From an uncultured bacterium (GTDB taxonomy: Bacteria > Planctomycetota > UBA1135), in contig CALFOT010000011.1 of assembly GCA_937919925.1 (NCBI GenBank), forward strand, positions 1 through 64,000: 64,000 bases of DNA. Reading direction: 5' to 3'. Of this stretch, positions 42,670-51,963 are shown one piece after another. Below the pieces are notes generated by a model that saw only the letters and a program-made list of their open reading frames with translations, was not told the DNA's origin and did not search any database. Every line of letters starts with the position of its first letter. The first letter of the stretch is position 1. Made by a program: the position numbers and the translations under genes.

Positions 42670-45263
42670 TGCTTTTGGGTCTACTCTTTGCATTTCCATT
42701 TGGTCTTGCGCCACAGACGGATGCGCCGAGCACCGTGCAAACCATTTACGTTGTCGAGTTTTGTCACGCCGATGTTGGTTTCGATGCCCCGCCATCGGAA
42801 ATGGCCCACAATAACTATATCCGCTTGCTCGATGCGCTCGACTTGATGGATGTGTGGCCCACCTACCATTGGACAGTAGAAACCACTCATCAGCTGGAAG
42901 GTTTTTTGCAACGCGCATCTTTCGCCGACGTACAGCGCCTGAAGATTCGCTTGGCCCAAGGTCGGATTGCACTCGGGGCAAACTACTCCAGCCTCCATTC
43001 GGCAAATTGCGGCGAAGAGGAAATGAATCGCTTGGCCTATGCCGCAGCAAAATATGATGCGTTGTTCGGACATACATCACGTACTGCTTTCCTCGATGAT
43101 GTACCCGGATTCAGCACTGCTGTGCCACGCGTTCTTAGTGCTTCCGGATTCCCGTATGCGGTGCTGGGGCCCAACGATTTTATTGGCGGCGTAGCAGATA
43201 TCCCTCTTAACGAGCGCCCCTTCTGGTGGCAAGGTTCGGATGGATCGCGCACCCTGACTTGGCAAAACTACGGTTCCTACGCCGAGGGATATTTAGATTG
43301 GGGTCTCACCAGCCTTGCCAACGCGGAACATTTTATTCCGCTACGCTTGCAAGAATTCGCGGCCGCCGGTTATGCCTACGATTCCATTTTGGTCTCGCGC
43401 GCCTTTGATAATACTTACCCGAATGCGAGCATGGCATCGTTAGCGGCTCAGTGGAACAGCACCCACACCGTTCCGCAAATCAAACTCGCCACGGCCGCGC
43501 AGTTTTTTGATCATCTGCTCGCCACTTACGGCGACGTCTTTCCCACCTACGCAGGCGATGGCTCCGGCGGTTGGGATGACAACACCATGGTTACGCCGGC
43601 ATCCACCTCGCTCGTGCGGCGTAGCCGTGCCGGCCTCGCTGATTTAGAAGCGCTACGAGCGGCGCTATTTCATTCCGACGGTCTGTCCTATCCCGGACGC
43701 CAGTTGCAGCGTGCTTGGCGCCGCATCTTGACCTTTAATGAACATTCCGGCGGTGGCGCTGGATGGCCTGGGCATTTAAGTTTGGCCGATGTGGAAAAGG
43801 AGAATCGCGAATTCGTGCAAATGGCCACTGACGCGGATGAAATTTTCCACAGCAACCTCAGTATTGCTCTGCAAACGCACGGGCCAGCGGTAGTGCCTCT
43901 AGGCGAAGCTGGATTGGTGGTTTACAACCCTCTGGGCGCAGCCTATAGCGGAATTGTTGAAATTGACACCGGCGCTTCGCAAGCCGCTGATTTACGTTTG
44001 GCTGGGATTGGTGGTCGTCCCGATGCAACTTTTCGTTGGCTTGATAACCAACGCCGCACGCTAGCAGTGAAAGTTGTTTTACCGGCACGCGGGTGGGCGC
44101 GCTGGCAAGTCACTGGCGGCGGCACCACTGCCCCACCGCCAACCTGGAGCTCAGGGCAAAGTGTCGCTGCTGGCCCGTTCACTTTCACAGTCGACCCGAA
44201 CACCGGAGTGGCCACGGAGTGGTTGGATGGCGCCAACGGAATCGATTGGTTGCGCAACACCACAACCCACCCTTTTGGTGGTCTCGAAGGAGGCACCAAC
44301 ATGGAAACCTTCTTCAGCATTTGGCGTGACATGAATCCTCCCATTGCGGGGATTGAAATAGAAAGTGCTGCGCCGCTCTTTCGACGCATCCGTGTGCTTG
44401 GCCCGAGCGGCGGTAATTGGATACGCGAGTATCGCGTTTATGAACAGGAAGCGCGCGTGGATGTACTGCTGCGTTTCCGCCGTTCCGATGTTCCATTTGT
44501 ATCGTTCGCCAATCACTCGCTGCATATTGGCATGAGTTTCCCTGCGGCATTAAGCGCCCCAACGGTCCTCACGCTGGATGGACCCGATGGACATTATCAG
44601 CCGGAAACAGATTCGCTTCCTGGTGCGCAGTTAGCTCACTTCGGTGCCTCTACTGGCGCCACCTTACGTGGCGTGAATGGCCGCTGGATATCTGTAAGCT
44701 CGCTCGATACACCAACCATCGACGTTGGTGAAATCAGTGGTGCAGCTGCCACGATCATGGAAACCGATGAAACGGCATTGACCTGGAAGTTGATCCGCCA
44801 CCACAGTGAAGCGCAAGTGTTAGGCGGTGCAATTGTGCCTATTGAAGTCGAACCTGGTCTAGCGGATTTATTGCAATATGAATTCAAGGTACGAGTTGGA
44901 GATAGCTCTGTAGCACCTCCCAGCCGCGCGACCCAGCAACGCGATTTATCCCCGCCATTCGCTAATTGGGTGCCACTCGGCCAAGCCCTTGCGCCCACCG
45001 CCACCGGCAGTTTTCTTGATGTTTCTGGCCCCGCAACAGTAACTTGCTGGAAACGCAGTGAAGACAACTCAGGCACGGTGTTGCGCTTACGTGCTCACAG
45101 TAACGGCGGCAGCGTGACGATTGCGCCACCCCCGTTTAGCTATTCCAGCGTGTGGCGCTGTGATTTAGTGGAGCGCCCTATTACGCCGCTGTTGCCAACT
45201 GGAGCGCCAGTAATTCTGAATCTGGCAGCCGAGGAAGTGGTCACCATTCTGTTTCTCGATTGA
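42666..45263 (+). CDS. Secreted GH38-like (alpha-mannosidase-fold) protein
   Basis: 865 residues with a short signal peptide (MMLLGLLFAFPFGLAPQ). The N-terminal barrel resembles GH38: EFCHADVGFD carries the His-x-Asp zinc ligands, TYHWTVETTHQLEGF follows, DDVPGFSTAVPRVL contains the nucleophile aspartate, and FNEHSGGGAGW supplies a further histidine. The C-terminal half is beta-sandwich, as in GH38 (VVYNPLG, FTVDPNTGVATEWLDG, LRFRRSD). All zinc ligands seem present, so glycosidase activity is plausible, though linkage and sugar are unknown. It starts inside the end of the esterase gene and converges with selA eight bases after its stop. Confidence 0.72.
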   Translation: MMLLGLLFAFPFGLAPQTDAPSTVQTIYVVEFCHADVGFDAPPSEMAHNNYIRLLDALDLMDVWPTYHWTVETTHQLEGFLQRASFADVQRLKIRLAQGRIALGANYSSLHSANCGEEEMNRLAYAAAKYDALFGHTSRTAFLDDVPGFSTAVPRVLSASGFPYAVLGPNDFIGGVADIPLNERPFWWQGSDGSRTLTWQNYGSYAEGYLDWGLTSLANAEHFIPLRLQEFAAAGYAYDSILVSRAFDNTYPNASMASLAAQWNSTHTVPQIKLATAAQFFDHLLATYGDVFPTYAGDGSGGWDDNTMVTPASTSLVRRSRAGLADLEALRAALFHSDGLSYPGRQLQRAWRRILTFNEHSGGGAGWPGHLSLADVEKENREFVQMATDADEIFHSNLSIALQTHGPAVVPLGEAGLVVYNPLGAAYSGIVEIDTGASQAADLRLAGIGGRPDATFRWLDNQRRTLAVKVVLPARGWARWQVTGGGTTAPPPTWSSGQSVAAGPFTFTVDPNTGVATEWLDGANGIDWLRNTTTHPFGGLEGGTNMETFFSIWRDMNPPIAGIEIESAAPLFRRIRVLGPSGGNWIREYRVYEQEARVDVLLRFRRSDVPFVSFANHSLHIGMSFPAALSAPTVLTLDGPDGHYQPETDSLPGAQLAHFGASTGATLRGVNGRWISVSSLDTPTIDVGEISGAAATIMETDETALTWKLIRHHSEAQVLGGAIVPIEVEPGLADLLQYEFKVRVGDSSVAPPSRATQQRDLSPPFANWVPLGQALAPTATGSFLDVSGPATVTCWKRSEDNSGTVLRLRAHSNGGSVTIAPPPFSYSSVWRCDLVERPITPLLPTGAPVILNLAAEEVVTILFLD

Positions 45264-45271
45264 ATCGCGCT

Positions 45272-46651
45272 TCAACTGGCGTTTTCGAACAGTTGCTGTA
45301 ACAGCAGTTGTTCGCTGCTGGAAACGGTGCGCATATCCAGCAGCACGCCACCATCTTGAATACGTGCAAAAACCGGCGGCTCCGCAGCGCGTAGCCATTG
45401 CGCCAATTGCTCCGCATCGCGTTGTGCGTGGTGAACCAGCACTCCGGCACTGGGCAAATCTGCGGTAGGTGACGCACCAGAACCAACCCGCCCGGCACAG
45501 GCCATCACACCGGCGCAAAAACCATTTGCGGCACGATTGATGGCGTCGGCAAGTTGGCTAGCAGTTGCATGCAGTTGCGCGGTGGTGAGCGCCAAGCGTT
45601 GCAACGCCGGAATCCGCGCGCATGCGGCTGCGTTACCGAGTGCGTGGATGGACAACACCGCTTCCAATGCGGCAAGAATCGTTTTATCCAAACGTAAACA
45701 ACGCGTGAGCATGTCGCGGCGTAAACGTTCCACCAAAGGTTTGGCGCCCACGATCAATCCAGCTTGCGGTCCGCCGAGTAACTTATCGCCAGAGAAGGTC
45801 ACCAAATCACAGCCATCTGCCAGCGATTTCTGCACCGAGTGTTCGTTCTCCAACCCGCCCAACTCGGTACCGTTCAACACCCCACTGCCTAAATCGTAGA
45901 CCAACGGCAAACCGCGCGCGTGGCAGGCGTTCGCGAGCTCTTGCATGGCGGGTTCTGTGGTGAAGCCTTCGATGCGAAAGTTGCTCGGGTGAATGCGCAG
46001 CACCAAAGACACCGCCGGATCTTCCATCGCGGTTTCAAAATCCTTTAGGTGCACGCGGTTCGTAGTACCCACTTCGACCATCTCAGCCCCCGCCGCAGCG
46101 ATGACTTCTGGCATGCGGTAGGAGCCGCCGATTTCCACCAGCTCCGAACGCGCAACCACTACTTTCCGCCCACGCGCCAACGCAGAAACCGCCAGCAGTA
46201 CGGTGGCGGCGTTGTTGTTGACCGGTAAACCTGCTTCGGCACCGGTGACGCGCGCCAGTAATTCCGAAACCGGGCGATCGCGGCGCCCGCGACCACCCGT
46301 TTTGCGATCGATTTCACACAACGAGGCCCCGGCAACCGCAGCGGCGGCATCCACGGCCTCTTGCGGCCAAGGCGCACGGCCCAAGTTGGTATGTAACACC
46401 ACTCCAGTGGCGTTGATGGCGCCACGCAGCTGCAACGACGGCAGCACCTGCAGGAAAGCCGACACCTGAGTCCAGAAAGCCGCATCCACGCCAGCTTGCG
46501 GCTCGCCAGCCTTGCGCAAAGCACGCACACCATCCAGAGCACGACTACAAGCCGCGCGACAGGCCTCGCGGCCAAAGCTCTCGAGGCCACGCTGAGCGCA
46601 ACTCTCAAGAATTTCATTCATCGAAGGAATACGGGGAGGATTCTCGGCCAT
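45272..46651 (-). CDS. selA: L-seryl-tRNA(Sec) selenium transferase
   Basis: 459 residues, standard SelA length. Conserved blocks include INATGVVLHTNLGRAP, EIDRKTGGRGRRD, NNNAATVLLAVSAL, SELVEIGGSYRMPEV, VGTTNRVHLKDFE and the PLP-lysine motif FSGDKLLGGPQAGLIVG. It converts seryl-tRNA(Sec) to selenocysteinyl-tRNA(Sec) using selenophosphate. It lies about 7 kb from selD and selC on the same strand; selB is not in the window. Its start shares a 22-base divergent promoter region with recJ. Confidence 0.97.
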   Translation of the reverse strand: MAENPPRIPSMNEILESCAQRGLESFGREACRAACSRALDGVRALRKAGEPQAGVDAAFWTQVSAFLQVLPSLQLRGAINATGVVLHTNLGRAPWPQEAVDAAAAVAGASLCEIDRKTGGRGRRDRPVSELLARVTGAEAGLPVNNNAATVLLAVSALARGRKVVVARSELVEIGGSYRMPEVIAAAGAEMVEVGTTNRVHLKDFETAMEDPAVSLVLRIHPSNFRIEGFTTEPAMQELANACHARGLPLVYDLGSGVLNGTELGGLENEHSVQKSLADGCDLVTFSGDKLLGGPQAGLIVGAKPLVERLRRDMLTRCLRLDKTILAALEAVLSIHALGNAAACARIPALQRLALTTAQLHATASQLADAINRAANGFCAGVMACAGRVGSGASPTADLPSAGVLVHHAQRDAEQLAQWLRAAEPPVFARIQDGGVLLDMRTVSSSEQLLLQQLFENAS

Positions 46652-46655
46652 GGGA

Positions 46656-46665
46656 ATCCTAGAAT
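46656..46665. promoter_or_regulatory. Overlapping divergent -10 boxes of selA and recJ
   Basis: On the plus strand TAGAAT (46660-46665) lies seven bases before the recJ ATG at 46673. On the minus strand TAGGAT (46661-46656) lies four bases before the selA ATG at 46651. The two boxes overlap in a nearly symmetric CCTAGAATCTTAGG. Confidence 0.45.
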
Positions 46666-46672
46666 CTTAGGG

Positions 46673-48433
46673 ATGAGTAGCACGGCTGTCGCATCGCAAT
46701 TTCGTTGGAAATTGCAGCCCTCGGATCCGGGTACTCGGGATCGCCTGGCTCAAGGTCTCGAATTACGCCCATTGGTAGCCCAGTTGTTGCTTAATCGCGG
46801 CATTTCCACCCTGGAAGAGGCCAATCTTTTTACCAAGGCGTCGCTGGCCGAACTGCCGGATCCCACCACTGTGCCGGGCTTCCAGGATGCCCTCGCCGCG
46901 CTCGAGCGGGCGCGAGCTGGCCATTATAAAGTTTTGATTCATGGCGATTACGATGTTGACGGCACCTGTGGCGCGGTTTTACTGCACCACTTGATGAACC
47001 GACTCGGGCTGGAATCCGAGGTTTTCATCCCCGACCGCGTGCGTGATGGTTACAGCTTTGGCGTCAACAGCATCGCGGCGATTCACGCTTGCGGGGCCAA
47101 GCTAGTGATTGCTGTGGATAACGGCACTACGGCGATCCAGCCGTTAAAGCAGCTCAAAGAGGCTGGGATTGAAGTGATTGTGGTCGATCACCACCTGCCC
47201 GGCCCAGAACTGCCCGAATGTGCGGCGCTGATGAACCCGTGGGTGCGCGGGGAAGATGGCGAACTGCAGGTCTTCCCGGAGTTTTGTGGAACAGCAGTGG
47301 CTTGGTTACTCACTTGGGGAGTGCTGCGCCACATACTTGGCGGTGAGCAGTTAGCGGAAAAAGACCGGCGCTTTTTATTCGACTGCCTCGGCTACGCGGC
47401 CATCGCCACCATTTGCGACGTCATGCCGTTACGTGGACCAAACCGCGGCATCGTCAATCATGGTTTAGCAACTTTGCGTGAATCAAGTTTTCCTGGTCTG
47501 CGCGCGTTGGTGAAAAGTGCGGGCATTCGCGATACCCCCAGCGCCAGCGATATCGGCTTTCGCATTGGTCCACGCTTGAATGCCGCTGGGCGGTTGTTTC
47601 AAGCCGATCTTGCTTTCCAAACTTTGGCCACCACCAAGGCTCCCGAGGCCGATATTTTGTGTGCGCAACTAGAAGCATTGAATCTAGAGCGGCGGTTGAT
47701 TCAAACACGCGAAGTTGCTGCTTTGCACGGCATGGTCGAAGAGCAATTTCAGCGCGGTGATGGAGTGATTTTTAGTGGCCACGCCGATGCCCATTTTGGC
47801 GTACTTGGCATTGTCGCCAGCCAAATTATGGAACGTACCGGATTGCCGAGTTTGTTATGGGCTGAATGCACTCCCGGTGTGGCACGTGGTAGTGCACGTT
47901 CGCCCGAGGGATATCACCTAGTCAAGATTCTCGATCACGCGGCGGAATTTTTGATTGGCTATGGAGGTCACGCACGCGCCGCCGGTTTTCACTTTAAGCC
48001 CGAACATGCCGAGCAAGTTGCTGCAGCCTTACGCGCAGGTGCAGCACAACTACCCAAAGCTGAACCAGCAGCACTCACCATTGATTGCGAAATTGGGCCC
48101 GCAGAAATCGATCGCGCCACGGTCCATGCCATCGAAGCCCTCAAACCATTTGGCCAAGGCTTTGCCGAACCACTTTTTCTGTGCAGCGGCGCACGTCTAG
48201 CGGTGGCGCCAAAATTTATTGGCGACGGCTCCCACGTGGAGCTGCGCTTAGAACGTGATGGCCAGGTGGTCCGCGCTTTAGGCTGGCGTTTGGCCGAACG
48301 GCTACGTGATTTCCAAATCGGCGACGCCATCGATGTGGTGGTGAACGTCGGGCTCAATCATTTCCGCGGCAGTAGCTCGGTCGAATGGACTATCCGCGAT
48401 TTCCGCTCCTGCCCTCAAACGAGTGTTGTCTAA
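46673..48433 (+). CDS. recJ: Single-stranded-DNA 5'-3' exonuclease RecJ
   Basis: 586 residues from the ATG at 46673 (MSSTAVASQF); the open frame extends further upstream but over the divergent selA gene. DHH-phosphoesterase motifs are present: IHGDYDVDGTCGAVLL, VIAVDNGTTA, VVDHHLPGPELP, and the DHHA1 glycine motif YGGHARAAGFHF. RecJ degrades 5' single-stranded DNA in recombination and mismatch repair. TAGAAT seven bases upstream suggests a leaderless transcript. yqaA-like and polA genes follow immediately. Confidence 0.95.
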   Translation: MSSTAVASQFRWKLQPSDPGTRDRLAQGLELRPLVAQLLLNRGISTLEEANLFTKASLAELPDPTTVPGFQDALAALERARAGHYKVLIHGDYDVDGTCGAVLLHHLMNRLGLESEVFIPDRVRDGYSFGVNSIAAIHACGAKLVIAVDNGTTAIQPLKQLKEAGIEVIVVDHHLPGPELPECAALMNPWVRGEDGELQVFPEFCGTAVAWLLTWGVLRHILGGEQLAEKDRRFLFDCLGYAAIATICDVMPLRGPNRGIVNHGLATLRESSFPGLRALVKSAGIRDTPSASDIGFRIGPRLNAAGRLFQADLAFQTLATTKAPEADILCAQLEALNLERRLIQTREVAALHGMVEEQFQRGDGVIFSGHADAHFGVLGIVASQIMERTGLPSLLWAECTPGVARGSARSPEGYHLVKILDHAAEFLIGYGGHARAAGFHFKPEHAEQVAAALRAGAAQLPKAEPAALTIDCEIGPAEIDRATVHAIEALKPFGQGFAEPLFLCSGARLAVAPKFIGDGSHVELRLERDGQVVRALGWRLAERLRDFQIGDAIDVVVNVGLNHFRGSSSVEWTIRDFRSCPQTSVV

Positions 48434-49051
48434 ATGAAAATCCCTGTAGTTGCCCAGATTATGAGTGGCGCACGCCGTCTGTATGACTGGATGCTTGCTT
48501 TTGCTGACAAACCGTACGCAACCCGTGCATTGTTTGTTTTGTCCTTTGCCGAATCGAGTTTCTTTCCGATTCCACCGGATCCACTGCTGATGGCCATGGG
48601 TGCCAGTAAACCGCAGCGGGCAATTGGGTTCGCAGCCATCACCACCGTGGCGTCGGTGCTGGGCGGAATCTTTGGTTTTGCCATCGGGCATTTTTTAATG
48701 GACACCGTGGGCACTTGGCTGCTCGATATTTATGATTCCGAGCGCCACACATGGACGAAAATTGAAGATTGGTTTGGCGAGTATGGCTTGATGGCTTTGC
48801 TGCTCGCCGCCATTACACCGATTCCATTCAAGGTGTTCACCATCGCCAGTGGTGCGATGGCGGCAATCGGTTTGTGGCCGTTTATTGGCGCTTGCTTGGT
48901 CGGCCGGGGCTTCCGCTTTTTCCTCGAAGGGATTTTGTTGCGCTATTTCGGTCAGCCCATTGTGAAATGGATGGATAAGTGGTTTGACCTTGCCGCGGTT
49001 GCCTTTGCAGTCTTACTCATTGGCGGCTTTGTGCTGCTGAAATACCTCTAA
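48434..49051 (+). CDS. YqaA-like membrane protein (DedA/VTT superfamily)
   Basis: 205 residues starting directly after the recJ stop. About five hydrophobic segments and the motifs ESSFFPIPPDPLLMAMG and PIPFKVFTIASGAM match the YqaA branch of the VTT (SNARE-associated/DedA) superfamily. DedA relatives act in lipid-carrier recycling and membrane homeostasis; YqaA function is not established. It is sandwiched between recJ and polA with spacings of zero and two bases, so it is probably co-expressed with DNA repair genes without an obvious functional link. Confidence 0.87.
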   Translation: MKIPVVAQIMSGARRLYDWMLAFADKPYATRALFVLSFAESSFFPIPPDPLLMAMGASKPQRAIGFAAITTVASVLGGIFGFAIGHFLMDTVGTWLLDIYDSERHTWTKIEDWFGEYGLMALLLAAITPIPFKVFTIASGAMAAIGLWPFIGACLVGRGFRFFLEGILLRYFGQPIVKWMDKWFDLAAVAFAVLLIGGFVLLKYL

Positions 49052-49053
49052 CC

Positions 49054-51957
49054 ATGCTGTTCACCCCTCCCGAACGCCCGTTGCTGCTGGTCATCGATGG
49101 CACCGCCCTAGCCTTCCGCGCGTTTTTTGCGATTCGTGGTTTAACCGATGGTGAAGGCCGCCCTTCTGGTGCTTTGTATGGATACATCGCCGCTCTGTTG
49201 CGTGCGCTTGAGGATCATCCTGCAACCAGCGTGGTGGTGGCGTGGGATCGTAGTGAACCTACTTTCCGCCACTTGATGGATGCTACTTACAAGGCCAATC
49301 GCGAAGACCTTGATGAAGATTTACGCATGCAGTTTCCATGGATGCGCGAGGTCACGGAGTTGATGGGCATACCATCACTCGATCAAGCCGGCTTCGAGGC
49401 CGACGACATCATTGCATCTTTGGGAGTTCAAGCATCCGCCAAGGGCTGGGCGGTGCGTATGTTTACTGCGGATAAAGATTTGGCACAAGTCGTCAGCGAA
49501 CACGTGCTGCAATGCCCACCACCCAAACAAAGTGGTGATGCCGTCATCCTTGGTCCGAATGAAATTGAAGAAAAGTACGGTCTGCCACCCACCCAAATGG
49601 CGCAGTGGCAGGCATTGGTTGGCGATAGTGCCGATAATATTAAGGGTATGCCTGGAGTGGGCCCCAAACGCGCCACTCAGTTGTTACAAAAATACGCCGA
49701 TTTGGAGGATGTACTAGCCCGCGGGCCACAGGAGGAAAAAGGCAAGCTGGCGGAGAACCTAGCAGAACACGCGGATTCTGTGCGTTTGGCTTTGAAAATG
49801 GTGACGATGGTCACGGATATGGAAGTGCCTGCGGCTGCAGATTTGGCGCCTGCGATTGCCGACTTCGTGGCCGTTCAGGAATTCTGTACGAACCATAATC
49901 TCAACACCTTAGCGAAGCGCTTTGCTGAGTTTTCTAAGTCGGGAAGTTTGCCCGGTTTGAGCTCAACAAAAGTTACAACGACCAGCGTCGCGCCCACTCC
50001 GGTTACCAGCCGTAGCGCGGCAAGCCCTACTCCTTTCAACCTCACGCCTTCACTCTTTGGTGCCAGTGAAGGTCCAGCCAGCGCTGCAACAACCGCCTCT
50101 GGCACTCTCGATTCCGCCACCACACGCGCCACTGCTGCAATGCTTGCAGGCGATTACCGCTTGGTGAAAACAACCGACGATTTGATTGCGTTGCGCGATG
50201 GTTTATTTGCTTCGGATGGTTTTGCGTTTGATACCGAAACCACCAGTATTGACCCAATGCGCGCCAAATTAGTGGGTATGTCTTTTTCTTGGGAGCTAGG
50301 CAAAGCTTGGTATGTCGCGGAAAATTTACAGCCACCCGCACTTGGCCCTGATGGCGAAGACGCCGTTGAATTCTTGCGCGGCGTACTCGAAGACCCAACC
50401 ATTCGCAAGTATGGTCAAAATCTCAAATACGATGCCCATGTGATGCGTCGCCGTGGGGTGAAAATCCAGGGCTGGGAGTTTGACACGATGATTGCGCATT
50501 GCCTTGTAGATCCTGCCAGTGCCCATAATCTGGATGCGATGTCCTTACATATGTTAGGCATTGAAAAAATCCCCACCAAGGCTTTGCTGGGCAGCGGCAA
50601 AAACGTGCTCACGATGGATTTGGTGCCGATTGAGGTTGTTGCCGAATACGCTTGCGAAGACGCCGATGCAACCTTCCGTTTGGTGGCTCCGTTACGCGCC
50701 GGACTCATAAACGCCGGTGCCGAAAAACTTTTTCAGGATGTCGAGATGCCACTCGTGGGCGTGCTCGAACGTATGGAAGCTGAAGGCATCACTGTGGATC
50801 GCGAGCGTTTGGCCGAAATGCGTATCACGCTGGGTAAACGCCAATTAGAGTTGGAGCGCAAGGTGTTTGATTTGGCCGGCGAGCCGTTCAACTTAAATTC
50901 GCCGAAACAGCTTGGCCCGATTCTGTTTGAGCGGCTCAAGATTCAAGAAATAGCTGGCGTCAAACGCGTGGCGACTACCAAAACTGGTTACAAAACCGAT
51001 GCCGAAACGATGGAGAAGTATGCTGGTATTGCGATTGTCGATGCACTGCTGGAGTACCGAAAAATCACCAAGTTAATTGGCACCTATGTGGATGCGCTGC
51101 CCGGTTATGTGCATCCAGAAACTGGGCGTATTCATAGTTCCTTTAACCAAGCAGTGGCAAGCACGGGGCGCTTATCGTCAAGTAACCCGAACCTGCAAAA
51201 CATTCCCATCCGTAGCGATGCCGGCCGCGAGATTCGTCGCGCCTTCATTCCGCGCCAGGCTGGCTGGGTGTTGTTATCAGCCGATTATTCGCAAGTCGAA
51301 CTACGCGTGGTTGCTCACCTTTCCCAAGACCCTGCCTTGATTTCAGCTTTCCGCGACGGCGCCGATGTGCACGCACGTACCGCATCTTTGGTGTTTGGTG
51401 TGGCTGCTGAGGATGTCGATAGCGAAATGCGTTCGCGCGCCAAAGCCATCAACTTCGGCATTCTCTACGGCATGGGTGCACAACGCCTTGCCCGCGAAAC
51501 TGGGTTCTCTTTTAAAGAAGCACAAAATTTCATCGAGCAATACTTCGAAGCTCTGCCAGGCGTGCGCAAATGGCTCGATCAAACCTTGGAAGATGCGCGC
51601 GCAACTGGGGAGGTGCGCACATTACTTGGCCGCCACCGCCCAGCTGACGGCGTGAATTCAAGCGATGGCCGAGTGCGCTCCGCTGCGGAAAACGTAGCCG
51701 TCAACACGCCGGTACAAGGCAGTGCCGCCGATTTAATCAAGGTGGCGATGTTGCATGTCGAAGCCCGCATACTCAAAGAGGGACTGGCAGCGCGCATGAT
51801 TTTGCAGGTCCACGATGAGTTGGTTTTCGACTGTCCACAAAGTGAGGTGGAGCAGCTATCCATCCTAGTCCGCGAGGAAATGGAATCTGCCTTTCCGCTC
51901 GACGTGCCCCTCAAAGTAGACTTAGACTACGGCCCTGATTGGGCGAGTGCCCACTAA
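49054..51957 (+). CDS. polA: DNA polymerase I with 5'-3' and 3'-5' exonuclease domains
   Basis: 967 residues. The 5' nuclease domain (about 1-295) has LLVIDGTALAFRAFF, FEADDIIASLG and SADNIKGMPGVGPKRA. A low-complexity Ser/Thr/Pro/Ala linker (about 305-360) separates it from the 3'-5' proofreading domain, whose acidic residues are kept (FDTETTS, GQNLKYDAHV, YACEDADATF). The polymerase domain has SADYSQVELRVVAHLS, RAKAINFGILYGMG and LQVHDELVFDCP. It fills gaps in repair and replaces RNA primers. All three activities should be intact. It is third in the recJ-led cluster, ending six bases before the antiporter gene. Confidence 0.97.
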   Translation: MLFTPPERPLLLVIDGTALAFRAFFAIRGLTDGEGRPSGALYGYIAALLRALEDHPATSVVVAWDRSEPTFRHLMDATYKANREDLDEDLRMQFPWMREVTELMGIPSLDQAGFEADDIIASLGVQASAKGWAVRMFTADKDLAQVVSEHVLQCPPPKQSGDAVILGPNEIEEKYGLPPTQMAQWQALVGDSADNIKGMPGVGPKRATQLLQKYADLEDVLARGPQEEKGKLAENLAEHADSVRLALKMVTMVTDMEVPAAADLAPAIADFVAVQEFCTNHNLNTLAKRFAEFSKSGSLPGLSSTKVTTTSVAPTPVTSRSAASPTPFNLTPSLFGASEGPASAATTASGTLDSATTRATAAMLAGDYRLVKTTDDLIALRDGLFASDGFAFDTETTSIDPMRAKLVGMSFSWELGKAWYVAENLQPPALGPDGEDAVEFLRGVLEDPTIRKYGQNLKYDAHVMRRRGVKIQGWEFDTMIAHCLVDPASAHNLDAMSLHMLGIEKIPTKALLGSGKNVLTMDLVPIEVVAEYACEDADATFRLVAPLRAGLINAGAEKLFQDVEMPLVGVLERMEAEGITVDRERLAEMRITLGKRQLELERKVFDLAGEPFNLNSPKQLGPILFERLKIQEIAGVKRVATTKTGYKTDAETMEKYAGIAIVDALLEYRKITKLIGTYVDALPGYVHPETGRIHSSFNQAVASTGRLSSSNPNLQNIPIRSDAGREIRRAFIPRQAGWVLLSADYSQVELRVVAHLSQDPALISAFRDGADVHARTASLVFGVAAEDVDSEMRSRAKAINFGILYGMGAQRLARETGFSFKEAQNFIEQYFEALPGVRKWLDQTLEDARATGEVRTLLGRHRPADGVNSSDGRVRSAAENVAVNTPVQGSAADLIKVAMLHVEARILKEGLAARMILQVHDELVFDCPQSEVEQLSILVREEMESAFPLDVPLKVDLDYGPDWASAH

Positions 51958-51963
51958 AAATCT

